Shown: positions 32,824-41,194 of the stretch, piece by piece
Numbering within the stretch: position 1 is the first letter of the stretch
How the letters are laid out: each line of letters opens with the position of its first letter
Origin: Mycobacterium montefiorense
GTDB taxonomy: Bacteria > Actinomycetota > Actinomycetes > Mycobacteriales > Mycobacteriaceae
Length of the DNA stretch: 64,000 nucleotides
Direction: 5' to 3'
Assembly (NCBI RefSeq): GCF_003112775.1
Contig: NZ_BFCH01000021.1
Location: forward strand, 62,001-126,000
Notes under the pieces: model-generated
Database searches by the model: none
Told to the model about the DNA's origin: nothing
What the model saw: the letters and a program-made list of their open reading frames with translations, nothing else
Position numbers and translations under genes: made by a program

Positions 32824-33977
32824 AAAGCCGGGCGGCGATCCTGCACGATGTCGGCGGACCGTGGTCCGTCGAGGATTTCGAATTGGATGCGCCGCGCGCC
32901 GGCGAGGTACTGGTCGAGATGGCCGCGGCCGGCATGTGCCACTCCGATGATCACATCCTCAAAGGCGACATGTCGGCGCCCAACGAGATGCTGCGCTCGC
33001 TCGGGCTGCCCACCATGTTCCCGATGATCGGCGGCCACGAGGGTTCGGGCATCGTGCGTGAAGTTGGGGACGGCGTAACGGAGTTCGTGCCCGGCGACCA
33101 CGTGGTGATGTCGTTCGTCGCGGTGTGCGGGCAATGCCGCTGGTGTGCGAGCGGCATTGAGTACATCTGCGACATGGGTGCCAGCGTGCTGACGCCGGGC
33201 ATGCCGACCGACGGCACCTACCGCCATCACACCGCCGAAGGCAAACCGCTGGGCCATTTGGCCAAAGTCGGCGCGTTCTCCAAACACACTGTGGTGTCCA
33301 CGAATTCGCTGGTGAAAATCGAGCCGCATCTTCCGCTGGCGCCCAGCGCGTTGCTGTCCTGCGCGATCCCGACCGGGTTCGGCTCGGTGGCCAACCGTTC
33401 CAACATGCGACCGGGCGACACCGTCGTCGTGGTAGGTGTCGGTGGAATCGGAACCGGTGCCATTCAGGGCGCCCGGATCGGCGGTGCGGCTTACATCGTC
33501 GCGGTCGATCCGGTGGAGTTCAAACAGAAGTCGGCGTTACAGTTCGGCGCCACGCACACCGCGTCGACCGCGGTCGAGGCAATGGATCTGGTGCGCGAGC
33601 TGACCTACGGCGTGCTGGCCGACGCCGTGGTGGTTTCGCCGTCGCTGGTCACCGCCGACGATGTCCGCGACGCGGTGCGGCTCACCCGTAAGGGTGGGAC
33701 CTGTGTGCTGACCGGCATGACCTCTCAGTTGACCAGCTCAGTCAAAATCGATCTGCAGGATTTCATCCTGTCCAACAAATCGCTCGCCGGCACCGTATTC
33801 GGTTCGTGTAACCCGAAATCCGACATCTTCCGGCTAGCCCGGCTCTACCAGACCGGACAGCTGCAGCTCGACGAGATGATCACCCGCCGTTATCACCTCG
33901 ACGACATCAACGACGCCTACGACGACCTGCGGAACGGCAAAATCGTGCGGGGCATCATCGATTTCGGGATCGAGTGA
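32820..33977 (+). CDS. NDMA-dependent zinc alcohol dehydrogenase (MDR family)
   Basis: A 385-residue medium-chain zinc dehydrogenase. Catalytic-zinc ligands are in AGMCHSDDH and IGGHEGSG, and structural-zinc cysteines are in CGQCRWCASGIEYIC. The Rossmann motif is VVGVGGIGTGAIQGA. The PMIGGHEGSGIV region and overall length match the actinobacterial group that holds NAD tightly and uses N,N-dimethyl-4-nitrosoaniline as an artificial acceptor, often with mycofactocin in vivo. Its start overlaps the P450 stop, so it probably oxidises the alcohol the P450 makes. It ends two bases from a convergent SDR gene. Confidence 0.9.
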   Translation: MKSRAAILHDVGGPWSVEDFELDAPRAGEVLVEMAAAGMCHSDDHILKGDMSAPNEMLRSLGLPTMFPMIGGHEGSGIVREVGDGVTEFVPGDHVVMSFVAVCGQCRWCASGIEYICDMGASVLTPGMPTDGTYRHHTAEGKPLGHLAKVGAFSKHTVVSTNSLVKIEPHLPLAPSALLSCAIPTGFGSVANRSNMRPGDTVVVVGVGGIGTGAIQGARIGGAAYIVAVDPVEFKQKSALQFGATHTASTAVEAMDLVRELTYGVLADAVVVSPSLVTADDVRDAVRLTRKGGTCVLTGMTSQLTSSVKIDLQDFILSNKSLAGTVFGSCNPKSDIFRLARLYQTGQLQLDEMITRRYHLDDINDAYDDLRNGKIVRGIIDFGIE

Positions 33978-33979
33978 AT

Positions 33980-34714
33980 TTACTTTCCGCGACCCTTCAG
34001 CCGCTGTACCTGGCCGTAGGCATCGATGGGACTGTGCAGGGCCAGGCCACCGTCGGCGTGCACGATCTGTCCTGTCACCCAGGGTAATTCGAGCACGCCC
34101 ACAATGGCCCCGGCCACGTCGTCGGCCTGTCCCAGGCCGCCGAGTGCTGTTCGCTCGGTCATGCCTTCCACCCAGCCGGGCAGAGATTCCGGATTGGCCA
34201 GCATCGGCGTCCGGGTCACCCCGGGCCCGACGGCGTTCACCCGGATGTCGTGCCTACCCCACTCCACCGCGGCGACCTTGACCAACATGTCCACACCGGC
34301 CTTCGACACACAATAGGCACCCATGTCGCGATCGGCGATCGACCCGCTGATGCTGGAGACCGCGACGATCGACCCGCCCACCCCCGCGTCGATCATGGCA
34401 AGTGCGGCGGCGCGGATCGTCAGCCAAGTGCCGGTGAGGTTCACCGCCAGCACCCGTTCCCAGTCCACCGGCGACTGTTTGAGTAGCACGCCCGCCGCTC
34501 CGATTGCGGCGCAGGTCACCACCCTGGTGGGCACACCGTGCTCACGCACGGTTCGTTCCATCGCCGCCGACACCGCATTGGGATCGCTGATATCGCAGGC
34601 GATGTCGGCGTTCGCCAAGTCCCACACCACGACGTCGTGACCCGCGTCGCACAGCCGTTTCCCGACTTCACGCCCGATGCCCGACGCGCCGCCGGTTACC
34701 AGAGCGATGCTCAT
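33980..34714 (-). CDS. SDR family oxidoreductase
   Basis: A 244-residue short-chain dehydrogenase with TGGASGIGRE at the N-terminus, a short Asp-rich cofactor loop (VWDLANADIACDI) that suggests NAD preference, SSISGS around the catalytic Ser, YCVSKAG with Tyr and Lys, and PGVTRTPM. Its ATG overlaps the stop of the VOC gene upstream (ATGA), so they form a two-gene unit. Its stop lies two bases from that of the alcohol dehydrogenase. It probably oxidises or reduces a ring hydroxyl or ketone. Substrate unknown. Confidence 0.9.
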   Translation of the reverse strand: MSIALVTGGASGIGREVGKRLCDAGHDVVVWDLANADIACDISDPNAVSAAMERTVREHGVPTRVVTCAAIGAAGVLLKQSPVDWERVLAVNLTGTWLTIRAAALAMIDAGVGGSIVAVSSISGSIADRDMGAYCVSKAGVDMLVKVAAVEWGRHDIRVNAVGPGVTRTPMLANPESLPGWVEGMTERTALGGLGQADDVAGAIVGVLELPWVTGQIVHADGGLALHSPIDAYGQVQRLKGRGK

Positions 34715-35151
34715 TTCGCCCGTCCGATCAACTCGACGAGCACACCGTCCGGTGCGGTGATCACCGCCATGGCGACCGTCTTTCCGTCCGGAGCCACCAC
34801 ATCGATGCGACGAACACCCTCGGTGAATCCCAATGCCGCCAGAGCGTAGAGCGTCTCATCGACCTCGCGCTGCAGTGAGAGCAGGAAGAATCCATGCCGC
34901 GGCACACTGGACCCCGGTGGCTCCTCGGCTGCGCCCGCTAGCTCCACGAGTTCGACAATCCCGCTGCCGGGCTTTTCCGGATCGCCGAGAAAGATCGATC
35001 GCAGCCGGTCGGTCTTGGCGCCGAACAATTCTGGCCAGTTGCCGGTGAAGTGATAGTCCATTAACTGGCTCATGCCCAGGCCGTCACGCCAGAATCGAAG
35101 CGATCGTTCGACATCGGAGGTGCAGATCGCCGAATGGTGCACACCTAACAT
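34711..35151 (-). CDS. VOC (glyoxalase/dioxygenase fold) family protein
   Basis: A 146-residue protein with the paired beta-alpha-beta-beta-beta modules of the vicinal-oxygen-chelate superfamily. It begins LGVHHSAICTSDVERSLRFW with an early metal-ligand His, and ends ITAPDGVLVELIGR with the final Glu ligand. Family members act as epimerases, lyases or ring-cleaving dioxygenases. It is coupled to the SDR by ATGA. The exact reaction cannot be decided, but the context fits CoA-ester or ring catabolism. Confidence 0.85.
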   Translation of the reverse strand: MLGVHHSAICTSDVERSLRFWRDGLGMSQLMDYHFTGNWPELFGAKTDRLRSIFLGDPEKPGSGIVELVELAGAAEEPPGSSVPRHGFFLLSLQREVDETLYALAALGFTEGVRRIDVVAPDGKTVAMAVITAPDGVLVELIGRAK

Positions 35152-35192
35152 GGGCTTCCTCTCGATTGCAGACTAGCTGCGCAGACCTTTGG

Positions 35193-37097
35193 CTACATCT
35201 TGATCGCGGGGATCAGCCTGCTGACATTCCAGGTTCGGTCTCGTCGTGCGGATACCGACGAGATCGCCAGTGCGACAGCCGTGATCACCACCAGCACGAC
35301 GATCGCTTGCCACAGCCGGGCGTCGATGCCGCCGAGTATGAGCTGCCGGAGTCCGTTGACGCCGTAGGTCATCGGGTCAAAGCGATGCAAGATCTGGAAC
35401 GGCCGTGACGTGGTCTCCACGGGGTACATGCCGCCGGCGCTGACGAGCTGCAGCATAAGCAGGGCCATGATCAGCACTCGGCCCACCGCTGGACCTACAA
35501 GCGCGTTGATCGCCTGCGTCGCCGCCACGAATGCACCGGAAATGAGAACCATGAACCCCAGCATTGCCACCGGGTGTACCGCGTGCATGCCGAGGGCGAA
35601 CCGGACCACGCAGTACAGAATGATGGCCTGGAATAGCCCGATCGCCGCCGCCGGCAGATAGCTGGCGAGCACCACGCGGAACGCGAGCACCTCGGCGGCA
35701 ATCGGGCGGGTCTGCAAGGGCCTCAGCACCATCCACAGCACCAATGCGCCGAAGAACAAGGCCAGCGTCAAGAAGAACGGAGCCATACCGGTGCCGAAGT
35801 TAGGCGCGGCATTCTCATGTGAGGCGGCGAGTTGCACCGGGCCACCGATGGTGTCCGCGACCGCATCTTTTTGCTGGGTATTCCAGTTGGGCAACTGCTT
35901 AGCCCCGTCGGCAAGTTTGGTCGCCAGCTCGGCAGATCCCGCCTTGAGTTGTTGAGCGCCGTCGTCGAGTTTCGCTATGCCGCCGGCTAATTCGGCGTTG
36001 CCTGCGGCGAGCTGTTGGGCTCCGTCGCGGAGTTGGGTGAGCTTGTTCGTCAGCTCCTGGCTGCTATTGCCGACTTGGTCGAGGGCCGATCCCAGCGGGC
36101 TGCCGGGTCCGCGCAGCGAAGACGTCATCGCGATCGCGGCGTTTTGCGCGTCGGTGAGCTGCTGGCGGATCTGCGGCGTGAACTGGTGTCCCCGAAGCTG
36201 ATCCTGGACGCCGCGCAGGTTGTTCGCCAACGGATCCTGTCGCGCGGACAGCTGATCGATCACCGATGAAAGCGCGTTCGCGGCGGCATCCTGGGCCGTG
36301 GCGACGGCACCGATCTGATCGTTGGCCTGCTGTAGCGCGCTCGCCCCCTGTTGCAGTTGCTGCGTATTGCCGCTGACTTGCGACAGTGCCCTGGTTATCG
36401 CGATCAGTGGGTCGGTGGCTTGGTTGATTCCGTCCGAGAGTTGCCGGGCACCGGCGGCAAGCCTCGCCGAACCGGACCGGGCACTGTCAAGACCGGCCAA
36501 CAACTGACCGGCGCCGTCATCGAGTCGAGCCGCCCCGTCGGCAGCCTGCTTGATGCCCGCTCCGGACGAAACCACCACCGAAAGCATGTGATTGACCGCC
36601 TGTCCGGAGATCCGGCTGGAGACGGCGTTGAGCACCTGGCTGATAGCGGTGCGACCAATACTCGTCGAGATGTAGTTGTTGGCGTCGTTGTAGACGGCGA
36701 TAAGGTTGGCCTTCTTGGGTTGCCCGGTCACGGGCGACGCGATCGCCGCGCTGAAGTCGGGCGGCAATTCGACCATGAAGTAGTACTTGCCGTGGTCAAC
36801 CCCGTTGCGCGCTTCCGCTAAGTCCACGACGTGCCACTCCAAGCCACCGTCCGCGGTCAGGCTCTTGGCAATCTCTGCGCCGGCGTTGAACTGCTCCCCG
36901 GAAATCATGGCCCCTTGGTCCGAGTTGACCAGTGCCACCGGCATTTTGTTGGTGTGCCCGAACGGGTCCCAGAACGCCCACAGGTATAACGCCCCATACA
37001 CCAACGGCAGCAGCATCAGCACAACGATGGCCACGCGCGTCAACCGTTTGCGACCGAAACGCTTTATCTCCGAGCCGAATGCGAGTCCAGCCAGCAT
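35193..37097 (-). CDS. YhgE/Pip-type ABC-2 family membrane protein
   Basis: The ATG at 37097 has AAGGGGA upstream at good spacing and is preferred to the TTG at 37103. The 634-residue protein has one N-terminal membrane helix (about 20-42) and a large extracytoplasmic domain with repeated LDDGAQQL-like segments that probably form coiled coils (about 190-400). Five membrane helices follow near the C-terminus. This is the layout of YhgE/Pip and mycobacterial exporters of the ABC-2 group. Its start abuts the stop of an ATPase-like gene, and a TetR gene lies upstream, as in drug- or lipid-export cassettes. The exported substrate is unknown. Confidence 0.87.
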   Translation of the reverse strand: MLAGLAFGSEIKRFGRKRLTRVAIVVLMLLPLVYGALYLWAFWDPFGHTNKMPVALVNSDQGAMISGEQFNAGAEIAKSLTADGGLEWHVVDLAEARNGVDHGKYYFMVELPPDFSAAIASPVTGQPKKANLIAVYNDANNYISTSIGRTAISQVLNAVSSRISGQAVNHMLSVVVSSGAGIKQAADGAARLDDGAGQLLAGLDSARSGSARLAAGARQLSDGINQATDPLIAITRALSQVSGNTQQLQQGASALQQANDQIGAVATAQDAAANALSSVIDQLSARQDPLANNLRGVQDQLRGHQFTPQIRQQLTDAQNAAIAMTSSLRGPGSPLGSALDQVGNSSQELTNKLTQLRDGAQQLAAGNAELAGGIAKLDDGAQQLKAGSAELATKLADGAKQLPNWNTQQKDAVADTIGGPVQLAASHENAAPNFGTGMAPFFLTLALFFGALVLWMVLRPLQTRPIAAEVLAFRVVLASYLPAAAIGLFQAIILYCVVRFALGMHAVHPVAMLGFMVLISGAFVAATQAINALVGPAVGRVLIMALLMLQLVSAGGMYPVETTSRPFQILHRFDPMTYGVNGLRQLILGGIDARLWQAIVVLVVITAVALAISSVSARRDRTWNVSRLIPAIKM

Positions 37098-37099
37098 CG

Positions 37100-37777
37100 T
37101 CAATCCCCTTCGGTCAGGATGCGGTGATCGTGAAGTTCATGCTCGGGTGCGTCCGTACCGAGCGGGTTGGTGGCACCGACGACGACGGTGCGTTGCTTCG
37201 CGATGGCGCCGAGACGCTCCACCGCGATCGCTCGCCGGGAATTGTCACGAACTTGCTCGAGGTCGCCGACCACCAGGATCGGGCGGTTCGACAGCAGGGC
37301 CAGCGTGATGCGCAGCAAAAACAGCTCGAGGTCGGACAGCTCAACGATGTAGGCGGCCGACGGCGGCGGGGGTGTCTCGCCGAAGACCTGTGCCAGTTCA
37401 TCCTGACCGGCTTGCAGCGGCACCAGTGAGTACCACGGCGCCAACCACCGGCGTTGCTCCGCGAGCACGGTCGCCACGGTCACCGACTCCTCCAGGTCGT
37501 CGATGTCGTCGAAGGCCGCTATCGAGCATTGTCGGCGAATCGCGTGCAGCGTCGTTTCGCCGAGCACGGTCAGCGAGCCGTGGGTGGGCTTGAAGCGCCC
37601 CGCGAGGGTCAACAGCAGCGTCGTCTGTCCCGGTCCGCCGGGCATCTGAATCGCGTGAAAGCCCGGCGTGAGCTCGAGATCGACACCCGAGAACAAAGGT
37701 CCGTGCTCGCCGTCGACCCCTAATCCGGATGCGACGATCACCGGCGCATCAGCGTCCGACTCGTCTGTTGTATCCAT
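37100..37777 (-). CDS. ABC ATPase-like protein with degenerate Walker A and signature motifs
   Basis: A 225-residue protein related to ABC ATPases by overall order of elements (SGVDLELTPGFHAIQMPG, then TLLLTLAGRFKPTHGSLTVLG). The P-loop lysine is missing: GGPGQTT stands where GxxGxGKT is expected. The LSGGQ signature is reduced to ELSDLELFLL, while the Walker B-like ILVVGDLEQV keeps an Asp. ATP hydrolysis is therefore doubtful. It is immediately upstream of the YhgE/Pip-like gene, with stop and start overlapping, so the two are a transport pair. It may assemble the exporter without powering it. Confidence 0.75.
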   Translation of the reverse strand: MDTTDESDADAPVIVASGLGVDGEHGPLFSGVDLELTPGFHAIQMPGGPGQTTLLLTLAGRFKPTHGSLTVLGETTLHAIRRQCSIAAFDDIDDLEESVTVATVLAEQRRWLAPWYSLVPLQAGQDELAQVFGETPPPPSAAYIVELSDLELFLLRITLALLSNRPILVVGDLEQVRDNSRRAIAVERLGAIAKQRTVVVGATNPLGTDAPEHELHDHRILTEGD

Positions 37778-37789
37778 CTGTGGCTCCCC

Positions 37790-38416
37790 CTAGTCGCCGG
37801 AATCCGGAGCCGATTCCAGCAGTGCGGTGATCAGTTGCGTGAGCAAGTCAGGGTTTATGGTTCCGGGGCGCAGGACCTCTTCCATCGCGACGCCCAAATT
37901 AAGGGTGACGACGAGCTGGGCGAGGTCGGCCAGCCGCCGGTCGGAGGGCACGGTGTCAGTCGACTTGACGATGTGAAGTGCTTGGCCGGCGGCGGCACGA
38001 CGGCGTTCGATCAGTCGCTCGCGAAGCTGCGGATCGCGCTGTGCGCGCAGCCAGTACTCGACCAGCAGGACGTAATAGTCGGAATGATCACGAACCGAGT
38101 CGAGCACCGACCGGCTCAATTCGGTTGCGGCCACGCCGGTGTCACCGCCGCTGCTGTCCAGCACCGTCGCGATCTGCTCGCCGCGCAGCTCGAACTCGCG
38201 GTCGAGCAGGGCTAGGAACAGTTCGTCCTTGGACTCGAAGTTCGAGTAGACCGCACCCTTGGTGAAGCCCGCGGCCTGACCGATCGCATCGATGGTGGCA
38301 CCGGCGAACCCTTCAGCGGCGAACACTTTCGAGGCCGCATCCAAGATCCGGTCGCGTACCTCGCCGCGAGTGGGGCGGGTCCGATGCGGCTTGACCGACG
38401 ACATGTCCCGCAGCAT
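37790..38416 (-). CDS. TetR family transcriptional regulator
   Basis: A 208-residue regulator with a TetR helix-turn-helix at about residues 20-65 (RDRILDAASKVFAAEGFAGATIDAIGQAAGFTKGAVYSNF in outline, with TKGAVYSNF the recognition helix). A variable helical ligand domain follows. An alternative ATG four codons later is possible. It heads the operon with the ATPase-like and YhgE/Pip-like genes and diverges from poxB. A perfect inverted repeat GATACT-N4-AGTATC lies 18 bases upstream of its start and is its likely operator. The inducer is unknown. Confidence 0.9.
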   Translation of the reverse strand: MLRDMSSVKPHRTRPTRGEVRDRILDAASKVFAAEGFAGATIDAIGQAAGFTKGAVYSNFESKDELFLALLDREFELRGEQIATVLDSSGGDTGVAATELSRSVLDSVRDHSDYYVLLVEYWLRAQRDPQLRERLIERRRAAAGQALHIVKSTDTVPSDRRLADLAQLVVTLNLGVAMEEVLRPGTINPDLLTQLITALLESAPDSGD

Positions 38417-38434
38417 ACTCTTCGGTATCGATTA

Positions 38435-38450
38435 GATACTAATGAGTATC
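38435..38450. promoter_or_regulatory. TetR operator candidate
   Basis: GATACT-AATG-AGTATC is a perfect 6-4-6 inverted repeat between the divergent tetR and poxB genes; a further GTATC lies at 38426-38430. It could control both directions. Confidence 0.6.
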
Positions 38451-38529
38451 GAAAGCGTCCGGTGCCCCGGTGTGGGATGGTCATTTCTAACGAAGCCAAC
38501 GCCGGACAGACTCGGAGAGGACGGCAACG

Positions 38530-40266
38530 ATGACGACCGTCGCCGACCAGATCATCGCCGCGCTGAAAGCCAGTTGCATCCAACGTGTTTACGGCCTGCC
38601 CGGTGACAGTCTCAACGGGTTCACCGACGCGATCCGCCGCGCGGCGGGCATCACCTGGAATCACGTACGCCACGAGGAGGCCGCCGCGTTTGCCGCTGCC
38701 GCGGACGCCGCCTTAACCGGTGGGCTGGCAGTGTGCGCCGGCAGCTGCGGGCCGGGCAACCTGCACCTGATCAATGGGCTCTACGACGCGCAGCGCAGCG
38801 CGGTTCCGGTGCTCGCGATCGCAGCACAGATCCCGCTGACCGAAATCGGATCGGACTACTTCCAAGAGACCCACCCCGAGCAGCTATTCAAAGAATGCAG
38901 CGTCTATTGCGAGCTGATCAGCACGCCCGAGATGGCACCGCGCATCGTCGAGATGGCGATGCGCGCCGCCGTCGAAGAACGCGGAGTCGCCGTGGTGGTG
39001 ATACCCGGCGAGGTGTTCTTGAGCCGAGCGGCACAGAACGCGTGGGACGTTCGCCCCGTAAAGCCCACCCACTCGGTGCTACGTCCCGACGACGAGTCGC
39101 TGACCCGCGCGGCCCGGATCCTCGACGTTTCAAACCGGATCACGATCCTCGCCGGCGCCGGCGCGGCCGGTGCCCACGGTGAATTGATCGGGTTGGCCGC
39201 CACGCTGCAGGCGCCGATCGTTCATACCCTGCGCGGCAAGGAGCACATCGAATACGACAACCCCTACGACGTTGGCATGACCGGGCTATTGGGATTCGCC
39301 TCCGGGTACAAGGCGATCCGCGAGGCCGAGGTTCTGCTGATGTTGGGCACGGACTTTCCCTACCGGCAGTTCTATCCCGAGAACGCCACCGTGATCCAGG
39401 TGGATATCCGCGGACGCCATCTCGGGCGGCGCACCCCCGTCGATGTCGGTTTGGTCGGTACGGTCAAGGACACCATCACCGCGCTGCAGCCGCTACTGCG
39501 CAATAAGACCGACCACGACCACCTGGACCGGGCAGTGCGGCATTACCGCAAGACCCGAGGGTCGATGGACGCGCTGGCGGTCAACGACCGAGACCGCACC
39601 CCGATCCGGCCCGAGTACGTGGCGGCAACAATCGACCGGCTCGCCGCCGACGATGCCGTGTTCACCTACGACGTCGGATCCCCGGTGATCTGGGCGGCGC
39701 GGTATCTGACCATGAATGGGCGGCGCCGGCTGATCGGTTCAGCTACCCACGGCACCATGGCCTGCGCGTTACCGCACGCCATCGGAGCCCAAACCCCGGA
39801 CCGCGGTCGGCAGGTAGTCGCCCTGGCGGGCGACGGCGGACTCGCCATGCTCTTCGGTGAGCTGCTGACCCTGGTGCAGAACAAACTGCCGGTCAAGGTC
39901 GTGGTGTTCAACAACGCCTCGTTGAGCTTCGTCGAGCTGGAGATGAAGGCAGCAGGCATCGTCAACTTCGGCACCGATCTGCATAACCCCGACTTCGGGG
40001 CGGTCGCCCGAGCATTAGGAATGTTCGGTGCCCGCGTCGAAAAGCCCGGCGAACTCGAGTCGGCACTGGCCGGCGCGTTCGCCCATGACGGGCCCGCCCT
40101 TGTCGATGTTGTCACCGCCCGCCAGGAATTGAGCATCCCGCCCTCGATCTCCGCCGAACAGGCCAAGGGCTTCACGCTCTACGCGATCCGCACCATCCTT
40201 GCCGGTCGCGGCGACGAACTGCTCGACCTGATCACGACCAACGTTGCCCGTCGAATCCTCGACTAA
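38530..40266 (+). CDS. poxB: thiamine-diphosphate-dependent pyruvate dehydrogenase/oxidase (PoxB type)
   Basis: A 578-residue ThDP enzyme, close to the usual length of PoxB. The N-terminal domain has the catalytic Glu in RHEEAAAFAAAADA, and the FAD/ThDP region contains GSCGPGNLHLINGLYDA. The segment SDYFQETHPEQLFKECS is typical of pyruvate oxidases, and the C-terminal ThDP motif is GDGGLAMLFGE followed by NNASLSFVE. PoxB oxidises pyruvate to acetate and CO2, giving electrons to quinone. Related enzymes such as acetolactate synthase are less likely given the QLFKE segment. It diverges from the TetR gene and may share its operator. Confidence 0.87.
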   Translation: MTTVADQIIAALKASCIQRVYGLPGDSLNGFTDAIRRAAGITWNHVRHEEAAAFAAAADAALTGGLAVCAGSCGPGNLHLINGLYDAQRSAVPVLAIAAQIPLTEIGSDYFQETHPEQLFKECSVYCELISTPEMAPRIVEMAMRAAVEERGVAVVVIPGEVFLSRAAQNAWDVRPVKPTHSVLRPDDESLTRAARILDVSNRITILAGAGAAGAHGELIGLAATLQAPIVHTLRGKEHIEYDNPYDVGMTGLLGFASGYKAIREAEVLLMLGTDFPYRQFYPENATVIQVDIRGRHLGRRTPVDVGLVGTVKDTITALQPLLRNKTDHDHLDRAVRHYRKTRGSMDALAVNDRDRTPIRPEYVAATIDRLAADDAVFTYDVGSPVIWAARYLTMNGRRRLIGSATHGTMACALPHAIGAQTPDRGRQVVALAGDGGLAMLFGELLTLVQNKLPVKVVVFNNASLSFVELEMKAAGIVNFGTDLHNPDFGAVARALGMFGARVEKPGELESALAGAFAHDGPALVDVVTARQELSIPPSISAEQAKGFTLYAIRTILAGRGDELLDLITTNVARRILD

Positions 40267-40333
40267 CCTCCCGCGGGACCATCAACAGCGATTACCTTGG
40301 GAACGAGCGATTTTCGGGTGCGCTCCGGGGTGC

Positions 40334-41158
40334 TCAGCCGAGCGTGGCCGAAGTGCGCTCCCACAGCTCGCGGGCAAGGCTGGGATCGCCGGCCAAGCGG
40401 CTGGTTCTAGCGACCCTGCGTTTCGCGAAGTACTCCCCCGGCATCCATTCGTCACCGGGAACGCTGGATGCGAGCCACACCAGTTGGTCTGCCCCTTCGT
40501 CCACGCTCGCGGTGAACCGGGCCTGCGGCGTGTACTGCTGCATGAAGACCAGGAACCGCGATCCCGACGCGCGGCCGAAGTTGGAGTTGACGTAGCCGGG
40601 ATGGACCGTCGCAACGGACAGCCCGCCGGCGTGGTGGCGACGGTGTAATTCCTTGGTGAACAACACGATTGCCAGCTTGGACAGTGCGTACGCGGTGCCG
40701 GGACGGCGCCGCGCGGTGTCCTCCAGGTCGTCGACGGTGGCCCGGCGAACCAGCTTGTGCGACGAGCTGGTCGTGTTGACGATGGTCGCGCGCGAATCAA
40801 TGAGCACCGGCAGCAGCTGGGTGGTCAGCAGGAACGGCGACAGGTAGTTGACCTGATAGGTGTGTTCGTAGCCGTCGGGTGTCAGCTGGATTTTTGTCCG
40901 CATGCCGCCGGCGTTGTTGAGCAGCACGTCGATGCGCGGATACCGGGAACGAATCTTGTCCGCCAAGGCGCGTACCTGAGCCAGGTTGCTGAAGTCGGCC
41001 ACGAAGTAGTCGGCGCCCAATTCCGTTGCCACCGCGGCGGTCTTACTCTCCGAGCGCCCGACCACCACAACGTCATCACCGCTATGGCGTAGCCGGCGAG
41101 CTGCGGCGGCACCAATGCCGTCACTGCCACCCGTGATGACAACCGTCCTATGCGTCAT
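40334..41158 (-). CDS. SDR family oxidoreductase (retinol-dehydrogenase-like)
   Basis: A 275-residue SDR. The ATG at 41158 (MTHRTVVIT) is preferred over 41173 because it puts the first beta strand at the N-terminus. Motifs are TGGSDGIGAA, NNAGG near residue 85, the Ser region NTTSSSHK and YALSKLA with the catalytic Tyr and Lys. VGRSESK in the second strand suggests NADP preference. The long form with an extended substrate loop resembles retinol dehydrogenase or protochlorophyllide-reductase-like SDRs. It is 36 bases downstream of the broken P450 on the same strand. The 67-base gap to the convergent poxB shows only a small CCCGCGGG palindrome. Confidence 0.88.
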   Translation of the reverse strand: MTHRTVVITGGSDGIGAAAARRLRHSGDDVVVVGRSESKTAAVATELGADYFVADFSNLAQVRALADKIRSRYPRIDVLLNNAGGMRTKIQLTPDGYEHTYQVNYLSPFLLTTQLLPVLIDSRATIVNTTSSSHKLVRRATVDDLEDTARRRPGTAYALSKLAIVLFTKELHRRHHAGGLSVATVHPGYVNSNFGRASGSRFLVFMQQYTPQARFTASVDEGADQLVWLASSVPGDEWMPGEYFAKRRVARTSRLAGDPSLARELWERTSATLG

Positions 41159-41194
41159 TGCGTAGTCCTCCACGGGGAGTCTAGCGAGCGCGTG

